From the NCBI GenBank assembly GCA_963923035.1, contig CAWUKT010000011.1, positions 50,521 through 114,520 on the forward strand: DNA of 64,000 nt, written 5' to 3'. The position numbers were made by a program, and so were the translations under genes. Below are positions 51,662-60,770 of the stretch, piece after piece (position 1 is the stretch's first letter; each line of letters starts with the position of its first letter). Below the pieces are notes generated by a model that was given only the letters and a program-made list of their open reading frames with translations, searched no databases and had not been told where the DNA came from. The DNA is from CAWUKT01 sp963923035 (GTDB lineage: Bacteria > Bacteroidota > Bacteroidia > J057 > JADKCL01).

Positions 51662-52900
51662 CTACGCCAGGAATCCCAACCGATTTCCCAATTCAAATTC
51701 AGGGAAGACTTTCCCGACTGAGCCCAATCCCATGCGTTGGGTCAGGATTTCGCCGAGTACCTGGCGGTAATCGGTCGTGATCGCCAGGTCCACGCCCTTG
51801 TCCAATTGGTCGGGCGCGAGGCCGGGCCAATGGCCGTACATCCGGCCGCCCTTGACCTTGTTGCCCAGCACCATCATCATATTGCCGTAGCCATGATCCG
51901 TACCGGAACTCCGGTTCGCACGGAGACGACGGCCAAATTCGCTCATCACAAGGACGGTGAGGCGGTCGTGGTAGGCGTGGAGATCGTTGTAAAAGGCGGC
52001 GATGGCCTCAGAAAGGGCTTCGACGCGGTTGGGGAAATGGTATTGCTGGTGTTCGTGGGTGTCCCAGCCATCGAAATCGACCTGGCCGATCTGAACGCCG
52101 AGGTCGAGCTTGATCATTTGGGCGAGGGTTTGCAGGGAATTCGAGAGCTCTTCTCCCGGCCATTCATCGGGATATGCGCCCTCCTGGTCCATGATCTTGC
52201 GGCCCTGGGGAGAAACCAGCTCCTGCTGGACATAGCGGATCGTGTCCAAGGTGGACGTTGCCGCCTGCCCCAGCAAGTCGCTTTTTCCGTACCATTTGCG
52301 GAGTAAATCCGGCTTGCGCACGAAATCCAGGAGGTTGAAGTCCTCGAGTTTGCTCAGGCTTGCGGCCTTGCCGTAGCCTTGCATGGCGGCCGGCAAATTG
52401 CCGGAAGTCGCCGCCGCTGGAATCAGCCCCTCCGGCGCCATCGCATTGAAATAGCGCGCCATCCACCCTTCGGCCCGACCCGATTTCTTCAGCAAGCCCC
52501 GTTCAATCAATTCCATCGCCTCAAAATGACTCCGCGTCCCATTCGGCAAGCCGCAGGCATGTAAAATAGCCAGGTCACCCTGCTCGTACAGTTCGTGGAG
52601 CGCCCGCGCTTTGGGGTGCAAGCGGAAACCCTCGCCGGCCAATCCATTGTCCAGCAACAAACCCGCTTCCTTGCCCCGGTCCATGACCTTGAGGGCGGGA
52701 GGACGGGCGTCCTGGTAAACCTGGTCCGAGGCCGGAGCCACCAAGCCCAGGCCGTCGCAACCGCCGCGCAGAAAAATCAGCACAAATATCTGATTCGAGC
52801 CATCGACGGGTAGAAACGGCGCCGCCATCATCCGCAAACAGGTCGTGGCGACAAGGCCCAATCCGGCGGCACATCCTTTGATAAAATCTCTTCGCTTCAT
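51662..52900 (-). CDS. DUF1501 family exported protein (sulfatase-like fold)
   Basis: 412 residues. The N-terminus KRRDFIKGCAAGLGL is a twin-arginine signal. The DUF1501 pattern follows: FLRGGCDGLGLVAP, LHACGLPNGTRSHFEAM, DFDGWDTHEHQQYHFPNRV, MSEFGRRLRANRSSGTDHGYGN. The family has an alkaline-phosphatase-like fold and is exported; its substrate is not established. The upstream DUF1800 gene ends 7 bases before it; the DUF1800-DUF1501 pair is seen in very many bacteria and the two are believed to act together. Confidence 0.93.
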   Translation of the reverse strand: MKRRDFIKGCAAGLGLVATTCLRMMAAPFLPVDGSNQIFVLIFLRGGCDGLGLVAPASDQVYQDARPPALKVMDRGKEAGLLLDNGLAGEGFRLHPKARALHELYEQGDLAILHACGLPNGTRSHFEAMELIERGLLKKSGRAEGWMARYFNAMAPEGLIPAAATSGNLPAAMQGYGKAASLSKLEDFNLLDFVRKPDLLRKWYGKSDLLGQAATSTLDTIRYVQQELVSPQGRKIMDQEGAYPDEWPGEELSNSLQTLAQMIKLDLGVQIGQVDFDGWDTHEHQQYHFPNRVEALSEAIAAFYNDLHAYHDRLTVLVMSEFGRRLRANRSSGTDHGYGNMMMVLGNKVKGGRMYGHWPGLAPDQLDKGVDLAITTDYRQVLGEILTQRMGLGSVGKVFPEFELGNRLGFLA

Positions 52901-52907
52901 GGGTCGT

Positions 52908-54485
52908 TTATCTGCGTTGAAAATCGGGTGACATCGCCAACAGACTGATCATTTGGCGCAATTTGAATTCGAATCCGTCCGGGTGATGCTCCCGGACATA
53001 GGCGACGCTGGCACCCTCCATGTCTTCCATCCAGACCCGTTCAAGGTCCTCGCGAATCGCTTCGGGTGGCTTTTTCCCCAGCACCTTCTCACTCCAAAAG
53101 TCGATCAACTTCCCGCCTGAGTCCATCACGTCAGGGGTCCGGTCCGCGAAGGCCGTTTCGATCACCCCTTCATCCTCTTCCAGGTCCGCCACCATCACAA
53201 TCGGCACTGTATTCCAGCGCTTGAGCATCATTTCCGTGTTCAGCCAGTACGCCGAATTGTCCGGGTGCCCCGTCGGCGGGGCCCAGGAAAATTGCTGGTA
53301 GCCCATCTGCCGCAACAGCCAAAACAGGCCTTCGTTGGGGCTGGCGGTCGTTTCTGTGGTCCGCACAATCGAGCTGATCAGCACATTGGGGCGCTTGACC
53401 TTCTGGCCGAGGTACTGCTGAAATTCTGGAGCCAGGAGCACCGTCCGGACCACCCGCTCGATTTGATCGGGAGCCTGTTGATGGGCCATCCAGGTGACGA
53501 CGGCGGCCTGGACCAGGGTCTCAGGCGGCTCATCGGCCACCAACCACCGCACCAATTTGGTGCAGACAAAATGGGCCGTGCCGGGGTGGTAGGCCAACAG
53601 GTCGAGGACCTTGTGCCCATCGGCCATCGGTCCCTGGTGCGACTTGAATTCGACGCCGAGGACCCGCTTTTGGTAGTGGTCGTGCCACTGGTCGTAGTAG
53701 TGAAACTCGCCCGTTTCGGGGAAGACCACCCCGTCAGCATGTTCTTCGCCGTCGCCCACGGTCCAACCTGTGAAGGCCCGGGCGGCTTCATAGACATCCT
53801 CGTCGATGTAACCCTCGGCCTTGCCTTCCCAGGCGCCGGGCACCTGCCGCCATTCGTCGTAGAGGTGGTTGAAATAGTTTTCGGCGCCGAGGGTATGGAG
53901 TTCAAACAGCTCCCGGGCGTAGTTTTCGTTGGCGGGGCCGGACTTGCTGAACGCATTGTCGAGGTAATACAACATGCAGGGCGATTTCGCGGTGGCTTCG
54001 AGGAAGGCGCGGAAATTGCCGAAGGCATGCCGCCGGATCACATCCCGGTCGTAGACCGGAAACAGCAGTGGAATCGCGTCGTGGGCGTCAATGCTGACGT
54101 TGAAGTGGTTGTGCCAGAACTCGACGATGATCTCACGGAGCTGCCATTGGCTGTGGAGTTGGCGGAGCCAGGTGACGAGAAAGGTCTCGAAGGCGGGGCG
54201 ACGGAGGAGGCTGTCCGGGGGCTCCTCCTGGCCTTTGAGGGTGCCGAGCAGGCCCGGGGTATCCAGAAAATAGGTTTCCAGGGGCACTTCGCGTACTTTT
54301 TCCCGTCCCTCTCGCCCAAATTCCATCTCATACCGGAAGGCCTTGACCCTTTGTTCCCATTCTTCATCCTCCCCTCCCTTCAATTGCCATTCGACCCATT
54401 TTTCCCACCCCATCTGCTCCAATTGCTGGCGGGCGGCGGGCGTGGGGCCGTAAGTGACGCGGTTCAGGAGGTCGTAGCTGTTCAT
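52908..54485 (-). CDS. DUF1800 family protein
   Basis: 525 residues. The opening LLNRVTYGPTPAARQQLEQMGWEKWVEWQL and the blocks EFWHNHFNVSIDAHDA, NENYARELFELHTLGAENY, YEAARAFTGWTVGD and GTAHFVCTKLVRWLVAD are the DUF1800 signature. No signal peptide is obvious, so export may depend on its DUF1501 partner or the start may be further up (the frame does not extend). Function not established. It is the first gene of the pair, divergent from an AraC-type regulator that could control it. Confidence 0.92.
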   Translation of the reverse strand: MNSYDLLNRVTYGPTPAARQQLEQMGWEKWVEWQLKGGEDEEWEQRVKAFRYEMEFGREGREKVREVPLETYFLDTPGLLGTLKGQEEPPDSLLRRPAFETFLVTWLRQLHSQWQLREIIVEFWHNHFNVSIDAHDAIPLLFPVYDRDVIRRHAFGNFRAFLEATAKSPCMLYYLDNAFSKSGPANENYARELFELHTLGAENYFNHLYDEWRQVPGAWEGKAEGYIDEDVYEAARAFTGWTVGDGEEHADGVVFPETGEFHYYDQWHDHYQKRVLGVEFKSHQGPMADGHKVLDLLAYHPGTAHFVCTKLVRWLVADEPPETLVQAAVVTWMAHQQAPDQIERVVRTVLLAPEFQQYLGQKVKRPNVLISSIVRTTETTASPNEGLFWLLRQMGYQQFSWAPPTGHPDNSAYWLNTEMMLKRWNTVPIVMVADLEEDEGVIETAFADRTPDVMDSGGKLIDFWSEKVLGKKPPEAIREDLERVWMEDMEGASVAYVREHHPDGFEFKLRQMISLLAMSPDFQRR

Positions 54486-54579
54486 GGGCGGTGGAGGTAG
54501 AGAAATAAGTTACGGGCTTTTCGGAAAAGTGGGTACAAGAATCGGACCATTCATGGAACGCGGAATCTCCATTTTTCCC

Positions 54580-54587
54580 TACCTTTC
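54580..54587 (+). promoter_or_regulatory. -7-like box TACCTTTC for the AraC-type regulator
   Basis: One mismatch from TAnnTTTG, 18 bases before the ATG at 54606. Confidence 0.4.
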
Positions 54588-54605
54588 CCCTGCGTCCCGA
54601 CTGCA

Positions 54606-55475
54606 ATGAAGATCACGCCTTTTCATACGACCAAATACGGCAAGGAGTTCCTGATGGACCTGCACCGCATTGAGGAGATCCCCATTTTCTTCAACAGCGG
54701 GAAGCCCTACGCCACGAATTTTTACGAAATCGACTTTCTGCGGAAGGGAACAGGAACGGTGCAATTGGACCACCAGGTGATGGAGGTGAAGGACGGCTCG
54801 ATTGTCTATTCTTCGCCCTACCAACGGAAATTGTGGACCCTGGAGAACCATTACGGAGAGGGGTTTTCGTTGATTTTCGCCCAAAACTTCCTGGAATTGC
54901 TGTTTGCGGATCCGCTGTTCGTTTTTCGGCTCCAATTTTTTCACAACCACAAAACGCCTCTGGTCATACAAGAACCGGAAGCCATGCGGCCGTACCACGA
55001 TTTGGGGTTTCAGCGGGTGATGGGAGAATTGAAGGATTTGCAGCACGACAGCGAGGACATTATTCGGACGGTGTTGTTGATGATTTTGGCGGAACATAAC
55101 CGGCTGTACTGCCAGACCTACGGGTTGACGCCCGAGCGCAGTGCCAATGAGGATGCGTTTCGGTTTAAGAAGCTGGTGGAGGAAAAAATCCGGGAGTGGA
55201 AGACGGTGGAGGAATTTGCGCGGGAAATGAAAATCAGTCGGGTGAGCCTGAACCACCGGGTCAAATCGCGGTTTGGGTTGACGGCTTCACAATTCATCAA
55301 GGAGCGACTCGCGACGGAAATCCAACGAGACCTGCTGCATACGCCCCATTCGGTGGCGGAGATTGCGCACCAACTGCGGTTCTCAGAACCGCAACACATG
55401 ATCCGCTTCTTCAAGCGGCTTCGGGGTCATACACCCGCCCAATTTCGGGCGGCTTATCAAAATGGTCATTCTTAA
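54606..55475 (+). CDS. AraC-family transcriptional regulator
   Basis: 289 residues, soluble. An N-terminal cupin-like ligand domain (about 20-150: FYEIDFLRKGTGTVQLDHQVMEVKDGSIVYSSPYQ) is followed by the AraC double helix-turn-helix (about 185-285: TVEEFAREMKISRVSLNHRVKSRFGLTASQFIKERL ... AEIAHQLRFSEPQHMIRFFKRLRGHTPAQFR). A DNA-binding regulator responding to a small molecule. Target genes cannot be read from the sequence; the divergent DUF1800 pair and the downstream lipoprotein are candidates. Confidence 0.92.
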   Translation: MKITPFHTTKYGKEFLMDLHRIEEIPIFFNSGKPYATNFYEIDFLRKGTGTVQLDHQVMEVKDGSIVYSSPYQRKLWTLENHYGEGFSLIFAQNFLELLFADPLFVFRLQFFHNHKTPLVIQEPEAMRPYHDLGFQRVMGELKDLQHDSEDIIRTVLLMILAEHNRLYCQTYGLTPERSANEDAFRFKKLVEEKIREWKTVEEFAREMKISRVSLNHRVKSRFGLTASQFIKERLATEIQRDLLHTPHSVAEIAHQLRFSEPQHMIRFFKRLRGHTPAQFRAAYQNGHS

Positions 55476-55551
55476 TTCGGATTTGGTTGCCCAAAACCGC
55501 CCTTTGGGCCCGAATTTTGAATCAAATCCTTAACCCCAAAAATATCGAATC

Positions 55552-56070
55552 ATGAAATACTTACTGTTTTTGTCAGTGGGCATCCTGTTTGCCTTGACTT
55601 CCTGCTCCGATCCCATCAAAACCGGCACCAACGTCACTGTCCGCAATACCCTGCAAACGGCCGCAGATCCCAGCCAGGGCGGTACTGGCGGCGTGGAAAC
55701 CCCCGTGGAAGCCATCCTGGGCGTCCCGGATGGCACCTTCATCCTCAGCGCCGAAATCGGCGATGGCATCGAATTTGACAATTATCTGAGTGGGCTCTAC
55801 GACATCGACCTGAGCGCCGAGGCCATTACTTTCACGCTGGTGGCAGCCGCGGACGACCCCATTTACAGCAATTTCTTCCGCACCATCGAGGCCGGCACCT
55901 TCGACCGCTACTATTTCACTTTTGACGACAACCACAAAATCGAATCGGGCAGCAGCTCCAATGGCTCCGTCGCCCTGAATATTGTATCCGACAGCGAAGT
56001 CATGGTCCAGATCTCGGAGGGCTTTGATTTCAACCCCGGCACAACCTTTACGATCAATCTGGAGAAATAA
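55552..56070 (+). CDS. exported lipoprotein of unknown function
   Basis: 172 residues with a lipoprotein signal (lipobox TSCS, Cys at about residue 18) and a mature beta-rich domain with a Gly/Thr/Asp pattern (SAEIGDGIEFDNYLSGLYDIDLSAEAITFTLV). Regular alternation of polar and hydrophobic residues suggests a small beta-sandwich. No recognised family. Located 76 bases after the AraC regulator and followed by a strong terminator. Confidence 0.72.
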   Translation: MKYLLFLSVGILFALTSCSDPIKTGTNVTVRNTLQTAADPSQGGTGGVETPVEAILGVPDGTFILSAEIGDGIEFDNYLSGLYDIDLSAEAITFTLVAAADDPIYSNFFRTIEAGTFDRYYFTFDDNHKIESGSSSNGSVALNIVSDSEVMVQISEGFDFNPGTTFTINLEK

Positions 56071-56097
56071 ATTCACTCTGGAAAGACGTTTGTTATA

Positions 56098-56134
56098 CTC
56101 CCTGCCCCTTCTACGGGCAGGGAGCACTGTTTTT
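56098..56134 (+). terminator. terminator after the small lipoprotein gene
   Basis: A 10-bp perfect stem (CTCCCTGCCC with GGGCAGGGAG), 7-nt loop, then CACTGTTTTT. Confidence 0.8.
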
Positions 56135-56222
56135 GCAAAAAATACGCAGGGCTGCGTATTGTCTGCGCCCGTGGTAACTGGCACCTTTGAATTGTTCAAC
56201 ACACACTCAACCAGCCAGTATC

Positions 56223-57161
56223 ATGAAACAATTCATCCTATCCCTTCTGGGGACGGCATTCCTTTTGTCCTCCTCCCTCTTTGCCCAAAGCAATACCAGC
56301 TACAAGGTGCTCCACGACGGCCCGCCCAATCCCACGCTGAACATCAACCTGGAATATTTCGGGTTGGACATGGGCGTCAAGAACATCGACGGGGCCTCGT
56401 TCAATGTCGGCACCCACGGATTTTTCGAGCCGGTAGACGGTATCGGCGCCCAATGGAACCTCAAACGCAGCTTTCTGACCTTTGGACGGGTCGGCTCGGA
56501 GCTCTACCCCGCCAACCTCGACCTCAGCGCGGGCGGCTATTTCATGTTCCAGACCAAAACTGTCCAGAAACCCACCAAAGTCGTTCTGAAAAGCGAGTAC
56601 AAGGGCTCCGAATACTCCCGCAATATCCAGGGGGACCTCGTCGAGACCCGCACCGAGGAGGTGACCTTCATGACCATTCCCGCCCAGCGGACCCTCCAAA
56701 CCGGCTTTCGCGGGGGCTATTACATGAAACGGGGCCCTTTCAACAGCGACGACATCGAATCCGAAAGCCTGAGCTCGCCCCTGTACGAGATGTCCCTGAC
56801 TTCCATCGGCATCTACGCCGGCCTGACCCGGCGCAGCCTGAAAAACGTGTTCATTGACGTGGATGGCTACGGCGTCCAGTTCAATTCCATCGGAGACGAT
56901 TACGCCCTGGACCTCATTTTCGTGCCGGTGAACGTCTTCCGGGACCTCAACAACGAAGGCGAAAATGTCTCGGCCACCGTCAAGGATCAACTCGGCAACT
57001 TCCCCATCGGCTTTCGGATTGGCTGGTACCGCTACCAGATCGAGAAGAAATCGCGCACCGGCAAGAAATTTGGGTTGTCGGCCTCCTTTGAAGGCGGCAT
57101 CAAGCCCTACCAAGGCATTTTCTTCAACGGTGGATTGGGGCTGACCCTTGTCAAGCAATAA
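56223..57161 (+). CDS. exported protein of unknown function, possibly outer-membrane associated
   Basis: 312 residues from the ATG giving MKQFILSLLGTAFLLSSSLFAQ, a clear signal peptide; a start 36 bases upstream is in frame. The mature protein alternates short beta strands with Gly turns (RTLQTGFRGGYYMKRGPF, GFRIGWYRYQIEKKSR, FGLSASFEGGIKPYQGIFFNGGLGLTL) and ends in an aromatic-glycine pattern typical of beta-barrel outer-membrane proteins. The next gene starts 3 bases later, so the two form an operon. Confidence 0.75.
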   Translation: MKQFILSLLGTAFLLSSSLFAQSNTSYKVLHDGPPNPTLNINLEYFGLDMGVKNIDGASFNVGTHGFFEPVDGIGAQWNLKRSFLTFGRVGSELYPANLDLSAGGYFMFQTKTVQKPTKVVLKSEYKGSEYSRNIQGDLVETRTEEVTFMTIPAQRTLQTGFRGGYYMKRGPFNSDDIESESLSSPLYEMSLTSIGIYAGLTRRSLKNVFIDVDGYGVQFNSIGDDYALDLIFVPVNVFRDLNNEGENVSATVKDQLGNFPIGFRIGWYRYQIEKKSRTGKKFGLSASFEGGIKPYQGIFFNGGLGLTLVKQ

Positions 57162-57164
57162 TCC

Positions 57165-57965
57165 ATGAACCGCCTGATCATCCTACTCCTGGTTTTCCTC
57201 ACCGGGGGAATGGCCTTCACCGCCTCCGCCCAGGGAATCCAGGACTTTCTATACCTGAAAGATCCGGTCCAGCAGGAAACGTTTTTGTCGGTGGGATTGA
57301 ACCGGATGCGCGTCAGCAATCCCGCGGCGCCTTCCCCTGAAAACCACAACCTGGCGGCCTTCAACCTGTACCTCGACCTCCGCCATTACCGACTTGAAAA
57401 GGGCCAAATGTCCCTGCACTACGCGAATCCGCTGGTCACCGACCTCATCCTGCTGTTGAGCGAAACAATCGACAATCCTAACAGCATCCTACGTGCCGAA
57501 GGCTCATCACTCAGTTCCGGACCCATTGGCTGGTTGAACCTGGGTTGGAATCTGAGTGGGCCGGGCGCGGCACAACCCCTTCTGGGCTTCCACCACAACG
57601 ATTATTTTCTCGGCAGCACCTATGTCTACGATTCGGTTCCCGGCCAGGGACGCATTTCCCACGAACCCCAGGGCTATTACTTCTCCGCCGGTCCCTTGCT
57701 CGGGCTACGGGCAGCTGCGGGCTCATTTGCCCTGGTAGAATTGCGCGGACTTTACGGCCTGAGCTATTGGCGGGCGACGAGTTTGAGTTATGCCGAGGAA
57801 AATGACGCCTATCCCAAGCCCCATTGGCTGCATGTGCAGGCGGATGTGCTCACCAAATGGGGTATTTTCGGGAGCATTCAGTACCACGGAATGCTGAACC
57901 GGGGGGATTTACCAAATGCGACCCGGCGAATCGATGCGGTTTTGGGATTTCAGGTTATGCTTTGA
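57165..57965 (+). CDS. exported protein of unknown function, barrel-like
   Basis: 266 residues with a signal peptide ending ASAQ. The mature part has amphipathic strands and aromatic/Gly-rich stretches (LGFHHNDYFLGSTYVYDS, VELRGLYGLSYWRA, WGIFGSIQYHGM) ending VLGFQVML, where an aromatic/hydrophobic terminus suggests insertion in the outer membrane by BAM. Second gene of a pair; its end overlaps the convergent histidine kinase gene by 11 bases. No named family recognised. Confidence 0.75.
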   Translation: MNRLIILLLVFLTGGMAFTASAQGIQDFLYLKDPVQQETFLSVGLNRMRVSNPAAPSPENHNLAAFNLYLDLRHYRLEKGQMSLHYANPLVTDLILLLSETIDNPNSILRAEGSSLSSGPIGWLNLGWNLSGPGAAQPLLGFHHNDYFLGSTYVYDSVPGQGRISHEPQGYYFSAGPLLGLRAAAGSFALVELRGLYGLSYWRATSLSYAEENDAYPKPHWLHVQADVLTKWGIFGSIQYHGMLNRGDLPNATRRIDAVLGFQVML

Positions 57966-59793
57966 GGGGAAGGGAAAGGGAAATGGCAGTTCCGGAGCGG
58001 CTGTCCAGGTGAAAGGTCCCGCCCAGGTTGCGGATGCGCTCCTCCATGTTGCTGAGGCCGTATCCCGCCTCAATTTCCTCCGCCGCAAAGCCTTTTCCAT
58101 CGTCTTTCAAATTGACCCACAATTGATTTCCCTCTCCCACCACTTCCAATTCGACTTGACTTCCCCCGCTGTATTTATGGGCATTGTGGATGGCTTCCTG
58201 GAGAACCCGAAACAGGTCGAGGGCGACCGCGGGTCCCAGGATGGCCTCCCCTTCGGTGCGAATCTGGAGCTTGAGGGGTGATTCGGCCAATAAACGCTCC
58301 CCGAATTCACGGATTTTCAAGGCGAGCTGATCCAAGGTCACGGATGTGCTGCGCACCGACCAGATCGTCTCCCGCAATTGCGCATTCGCTTCGCGGGTCT
58401 GTTGGGCCAGCGCTTCCAGCGCGTCGCCAACCTGCGGGTCCTGCGCCTTGAACGCCTGGGTGTCCAGGCGCGACGTAAGGATCGTCAATTCCGCACCCAG
58501 GTGGTCGTGCAAATCCATCGAGATTCGATTGCGTTCCGATTCCAAATCGATCCGGGCCTGGGCGACCAGGCGGCGTTTTTTCTCCCGTTCCGACCGAAAC
58601 CACAGACCGAACACACCCAATAGCGCCAACAAACCGACGCCACTCCCGATCAGCCAAAACGTTTTCCGCTGACTGACCACCCGTTCCTTCGCCAATTCCT
58701 TTTCCCTCTTCTCCGTCTCGTACTGCACATGCAATTCGTCGATGTTCTTCTGGACCTCCGCCCCGGTGATGAGCAGTTGCAGGGAATCGTAGAGTTGATC
58801 GTGGAAAAAGGCCTGCTCAAAATCCCCCATGGCCTCGTAGGCACGGGCCAGGCGTTGGTGGCTGTAAGAAAGGAGAAAGCGGTCCGAGGTGGTATCCGCG
58901 ATTTCCAGGCCCATTTCTCCGAAATAAATGGCCGAATCCCAATCCTCCACGAAGTACTTGAAGTTGGAAAGGTTGCTGGCCACGAGGGAGGCTCCGCGGA
59001 GGTCGCCGATGGCCTCGTAGGCCCGGAAGGAACGGCCGTAGTAATCTTCCGCCTGGGCGGAGTCGCCGGTCTGCTCGAAAATCGCCGCCATGTTGGAGTA
59101 TTCGGCGCCGCAATAGGCCCAGGCGCCGACGGACAGCTTGACGGCCACCGCGGCCTCGTGGTATTTCAACGCCGAATCCGATTCCATTTGGGTGGTCCAA
59201 TAGGATCCGATGGCGTTGAGGTTGTTGGCGCGGTTCAGAATCCCGCCGTGTTCTTCGTAGAGGGGAAGGGCCTTGTAGTAAAAGTCCCGGGCCGTTTCCA
59301 TGCGGTCCATGCGTTGGTAGCTCAGGCCGGTATTGTAATAGGCATGGGCAATGCCCAGCGGATCGTCCTGCTGTTCGAATTGGGCGAGGGCCTCCAGACC
59401 CATGGTCACCGAGCGTTCGTAATCGCCCATTTGGTGGGCATTGATGGATTGATTGAGGCGGGCCTTGCCCAAAATGTCCTCGACGTTATGGGCCTGGGAA
59501 TAGGTGACGCATTCGTCGAGGTAGTGGCGCACGGAATCGGAGAGTCCATTTTTCAAAAAGCAAATCCCGATCCAGTTCAGGGCCCAGGCGACCTTGCCGT
59601 GGTCTTCCACTGATTCGGCTTCGCCGAGGACCGTCCGGGCCACCGCCCGGGACGAATCGATGTCGGCCCCGTACAGGGCCCGCGCGACCTGCTCCAACGA
59701 ATCCAGCCTTGACTGGGCCGTCAACGATGAATATTGCCCCATTGCTCCCAACAGCAACAGGGGCAGGACATACCTGAACAATTTATAACCCAT
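57955..59793 (-). CDS. TPR-containing sensor histidine kinase, NarL/LytS type
   Basis: 612 residues. Signal sequence (about 1-27), then TPR-like repeats (about 45-345: GIAHAYYNTGLSYQRMDRMETARDFYYKALPLYEE), one membrane helix (about 379-399), the HisKA_3 phosphoacceptor block ERNRISMDLHDHLGAELT (His429), and a HATPase with GYGLSNMEERIRNLGG. The topology is a periplasmic TPR sensor with cytoplasmic kinase, the usual form in Bacteroidota. It lies 3' of the cognate regulator gene, overlapping by 11 bases, so they are translationally coupled. Confidence 0.93.
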   Translation of the reverse strand: MGYKLFRYVLPLLLLGAMGQYSSLTAQSRLDSLEQVARALYGADIDSSRAVARTVLGEAESVEDHGKVAWALNWIGICFLKNGLSDSVRHYLDECVTYSQAHNVEDILGKARLNQSINAHQMGDYERSVTMGLEALAQFEQQDDPLGIAHAYYNTGLSYQRMDRMETARDFYYKALPLYEEHGGILNRANNLNAIGSYWTTQMESDSALKYHEAAVAVKLSVGAWAYCGAEYSNMAAIFEQTGDSAQAEDYYGRSFRAYEAIGDLRGASLVASNLSNFKYFVEDWDSAIYFGEMGLEIADTTSDRFLLSYSHQRLARAYEAMGDFEQAFFHDQLYDSLQLLITGAEVQKNIDELHVQYETEKREKELAKERVVSQRKTFWLIGSGVGLLALLGVFGLWFRSEREKKRRLVAQARIDLESERNRISMDLHDHLGAELTILTSRLDTQAFKAQDPQVGDALEALAQQTREANAQLRETIWSVRSTSVTLDQLALKIREFGERLLAESPLKLQIRTEGEAILGPAVALDLFRVLQEAIHNAHKYSGGSQVELEVVGEGNQLWVNLKDDGKGFAAEEIEAGYGLSNMEERIRNLGGTFHLDSRSGTAISLSLPLKA

Positions 59794-60424
59794 GGTTGAT
59801 TTTTCTGATCGCTTCCATCTTCCCGTGTACTTCGAGCTTCCGGTAAATGTGCTCCACGTGCTTTCGAACGGTCCCGTAACTGATGAACAGCTGGTCGGCG
59901 ATTTGTTGGTAGGTCAGTCCATCGACGAGCAGTTGCAGGATTTCGGTTTCGCGCGGCGTCAGGTTGTATTCTTCGGGAATGGTGGTTTTGGGAGCCTGCT
60001 GATTGCCCCGGATCAAGGCCAATGCCTTGGTGGCAATGAGGGGACTCATCGGAGCCCCTCCGGCGAGCGCTTCGCGGATGGCGCGGTGAATTTGGCGGGG
60101 CGGCGTGTCCTTGATGAGGTAGCCCCGGGCCCCGGCGAGGATGGCCTGGAGGATGTGGTCGGCGTCGTCCATGACGGTCGCCATGACAATGGGCACCTCG
60201 GGCCAGCGGGGGACGATGGCCCGGGTGGCGGCGATCCCGTCCATGACGGGCATGCGGATGTCCATGAGGAGCAGGTCCACCGGGCCCTGCGCCTCCAGTT
60301 GATCGATGGCCGCCTGGCCGTTCGGCGCAATCCAGACCACCGAGCATTCGGGATCGAGCTCGACCTTTTCCCGCAGGGCGTCCGCCAGGCGGGGCTGGTC
60401 TTCCGTGATGGCAATGCGCAACAT
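59783..60424 (-). CDS. NarL/LuxR-family response regulator
   Basis: 213 residues from the ATG giving MLRIAITEDQ, the standard receiver start; an upstream ATG 36 bases away is in frame. Receiver domain with phospho-acceptor Asp55 (LLLMDIRMP) and Lys in YLIKDTPPRQ; C-terminal LuxR helix-turn-helix (about 145-210: NLTPRETEILQLLVDGLTYQQIADQLFISYGTVRKHVEHIYRKLEV). It pairs with the overlapping histidine kinase. Target genes cannot be told from the sequence. Confidence 0.95.
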   Translation of the reverse strand: MLRIAITEDQPRLADALREKVELDPECSVVWIAPNGQAAIDQLEAQGPVDLLLMDIRMPVMDGIAATRAIVPRWPEVPIVMATVMDDADHILQAILAGARGYLIKDTPPRQIHRAIREALAGGAPMSPLIATKALALIRGNQQAPKTTIPEEYNLTPRETEILQLLVDGLTYQQIADQLFISYGTVRKHVEHIYRKLEVHGKMEAIRKINHGL

Positions 60425-60642
60425 GAGCTTGAGTTTAACCGGGATTGGGTAAAAATTCAAGTATTTATTTACAGCTGATCCTAATTGACTCTTGCAGAAT
60501 CCTTTATTAACCTTTCTAACAATTCAGCCCCCCTAATCCGATGCATAAAATCGAATCAAAAAGTAAAAATTTCAGGAATTCCGGCAACCTTTTTTCTTAA
60601 AGCACAGTATATATAATAGTATAACAATTGAAATAAGAAAAC

Positions 60643-60725
60643 TCCTAGATGTGGGTTCGATTCCCACCCATCTCGCAAAAGATTAAAACATAAAGGGATG
60701 GTAGTTCAATGGATAGAACAAGGAA
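60643..60725 (+). tRNA. circularly permuted tRNA-like gene (3' half before 5' half)
   Basis: The first part reads like the 3' half of a tRNA: anticodon-stem strand TCCT (60643-60646), variable loop, T-stem GTGGG/CCCAC with loop TTCGATT (60651-60667), acceptor strand CCATCTC and discriminator G (60668-60675). After 19 A-rich bases comes a 5' half: acceptor GGGATGG (60695-60701, pairing with CCATCTC in seven positions with one G-U), TA, D-stem GTTC/GAAC with loop AATGGATA, and anticodon-stem AGGA (60721-60724) that pairs with TCCT. ATAGTA upstream and TACTAT downstream can extend this stem. A strong terminator follows. The order is inverted from any normal tRNA. It may be a permuted gene, a relic, or an RNA with another role; the halves resemble a tRNA-Arg (inferred). 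Confidence 0.55.
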
Positions 60726-60734
60726 TTACTATAG

Positions 60735-60770
60735 AAAGCCACCCCAGCCAGGGTGGTTTTCCTTTTTATT
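60735..60770 (+). terminator. terminator after the permuted tRNA-like unit
   Basis: A 10-bp stem (AAAGCCACCC with GGGTGGTTTT, one G-U), 6-nt loop CAGCCA and then CCTTTTTATT. It implies a transcript that ends here. Confidence 0.85.

Noticed and set aside
60616..60770. tmRNA or a permuted group I intron
   Set aside because: The 5' half has a full tRNA D-arm rather than the tmRNA start, no tag reading frame exists, and the flanks are too short for a group I intron.
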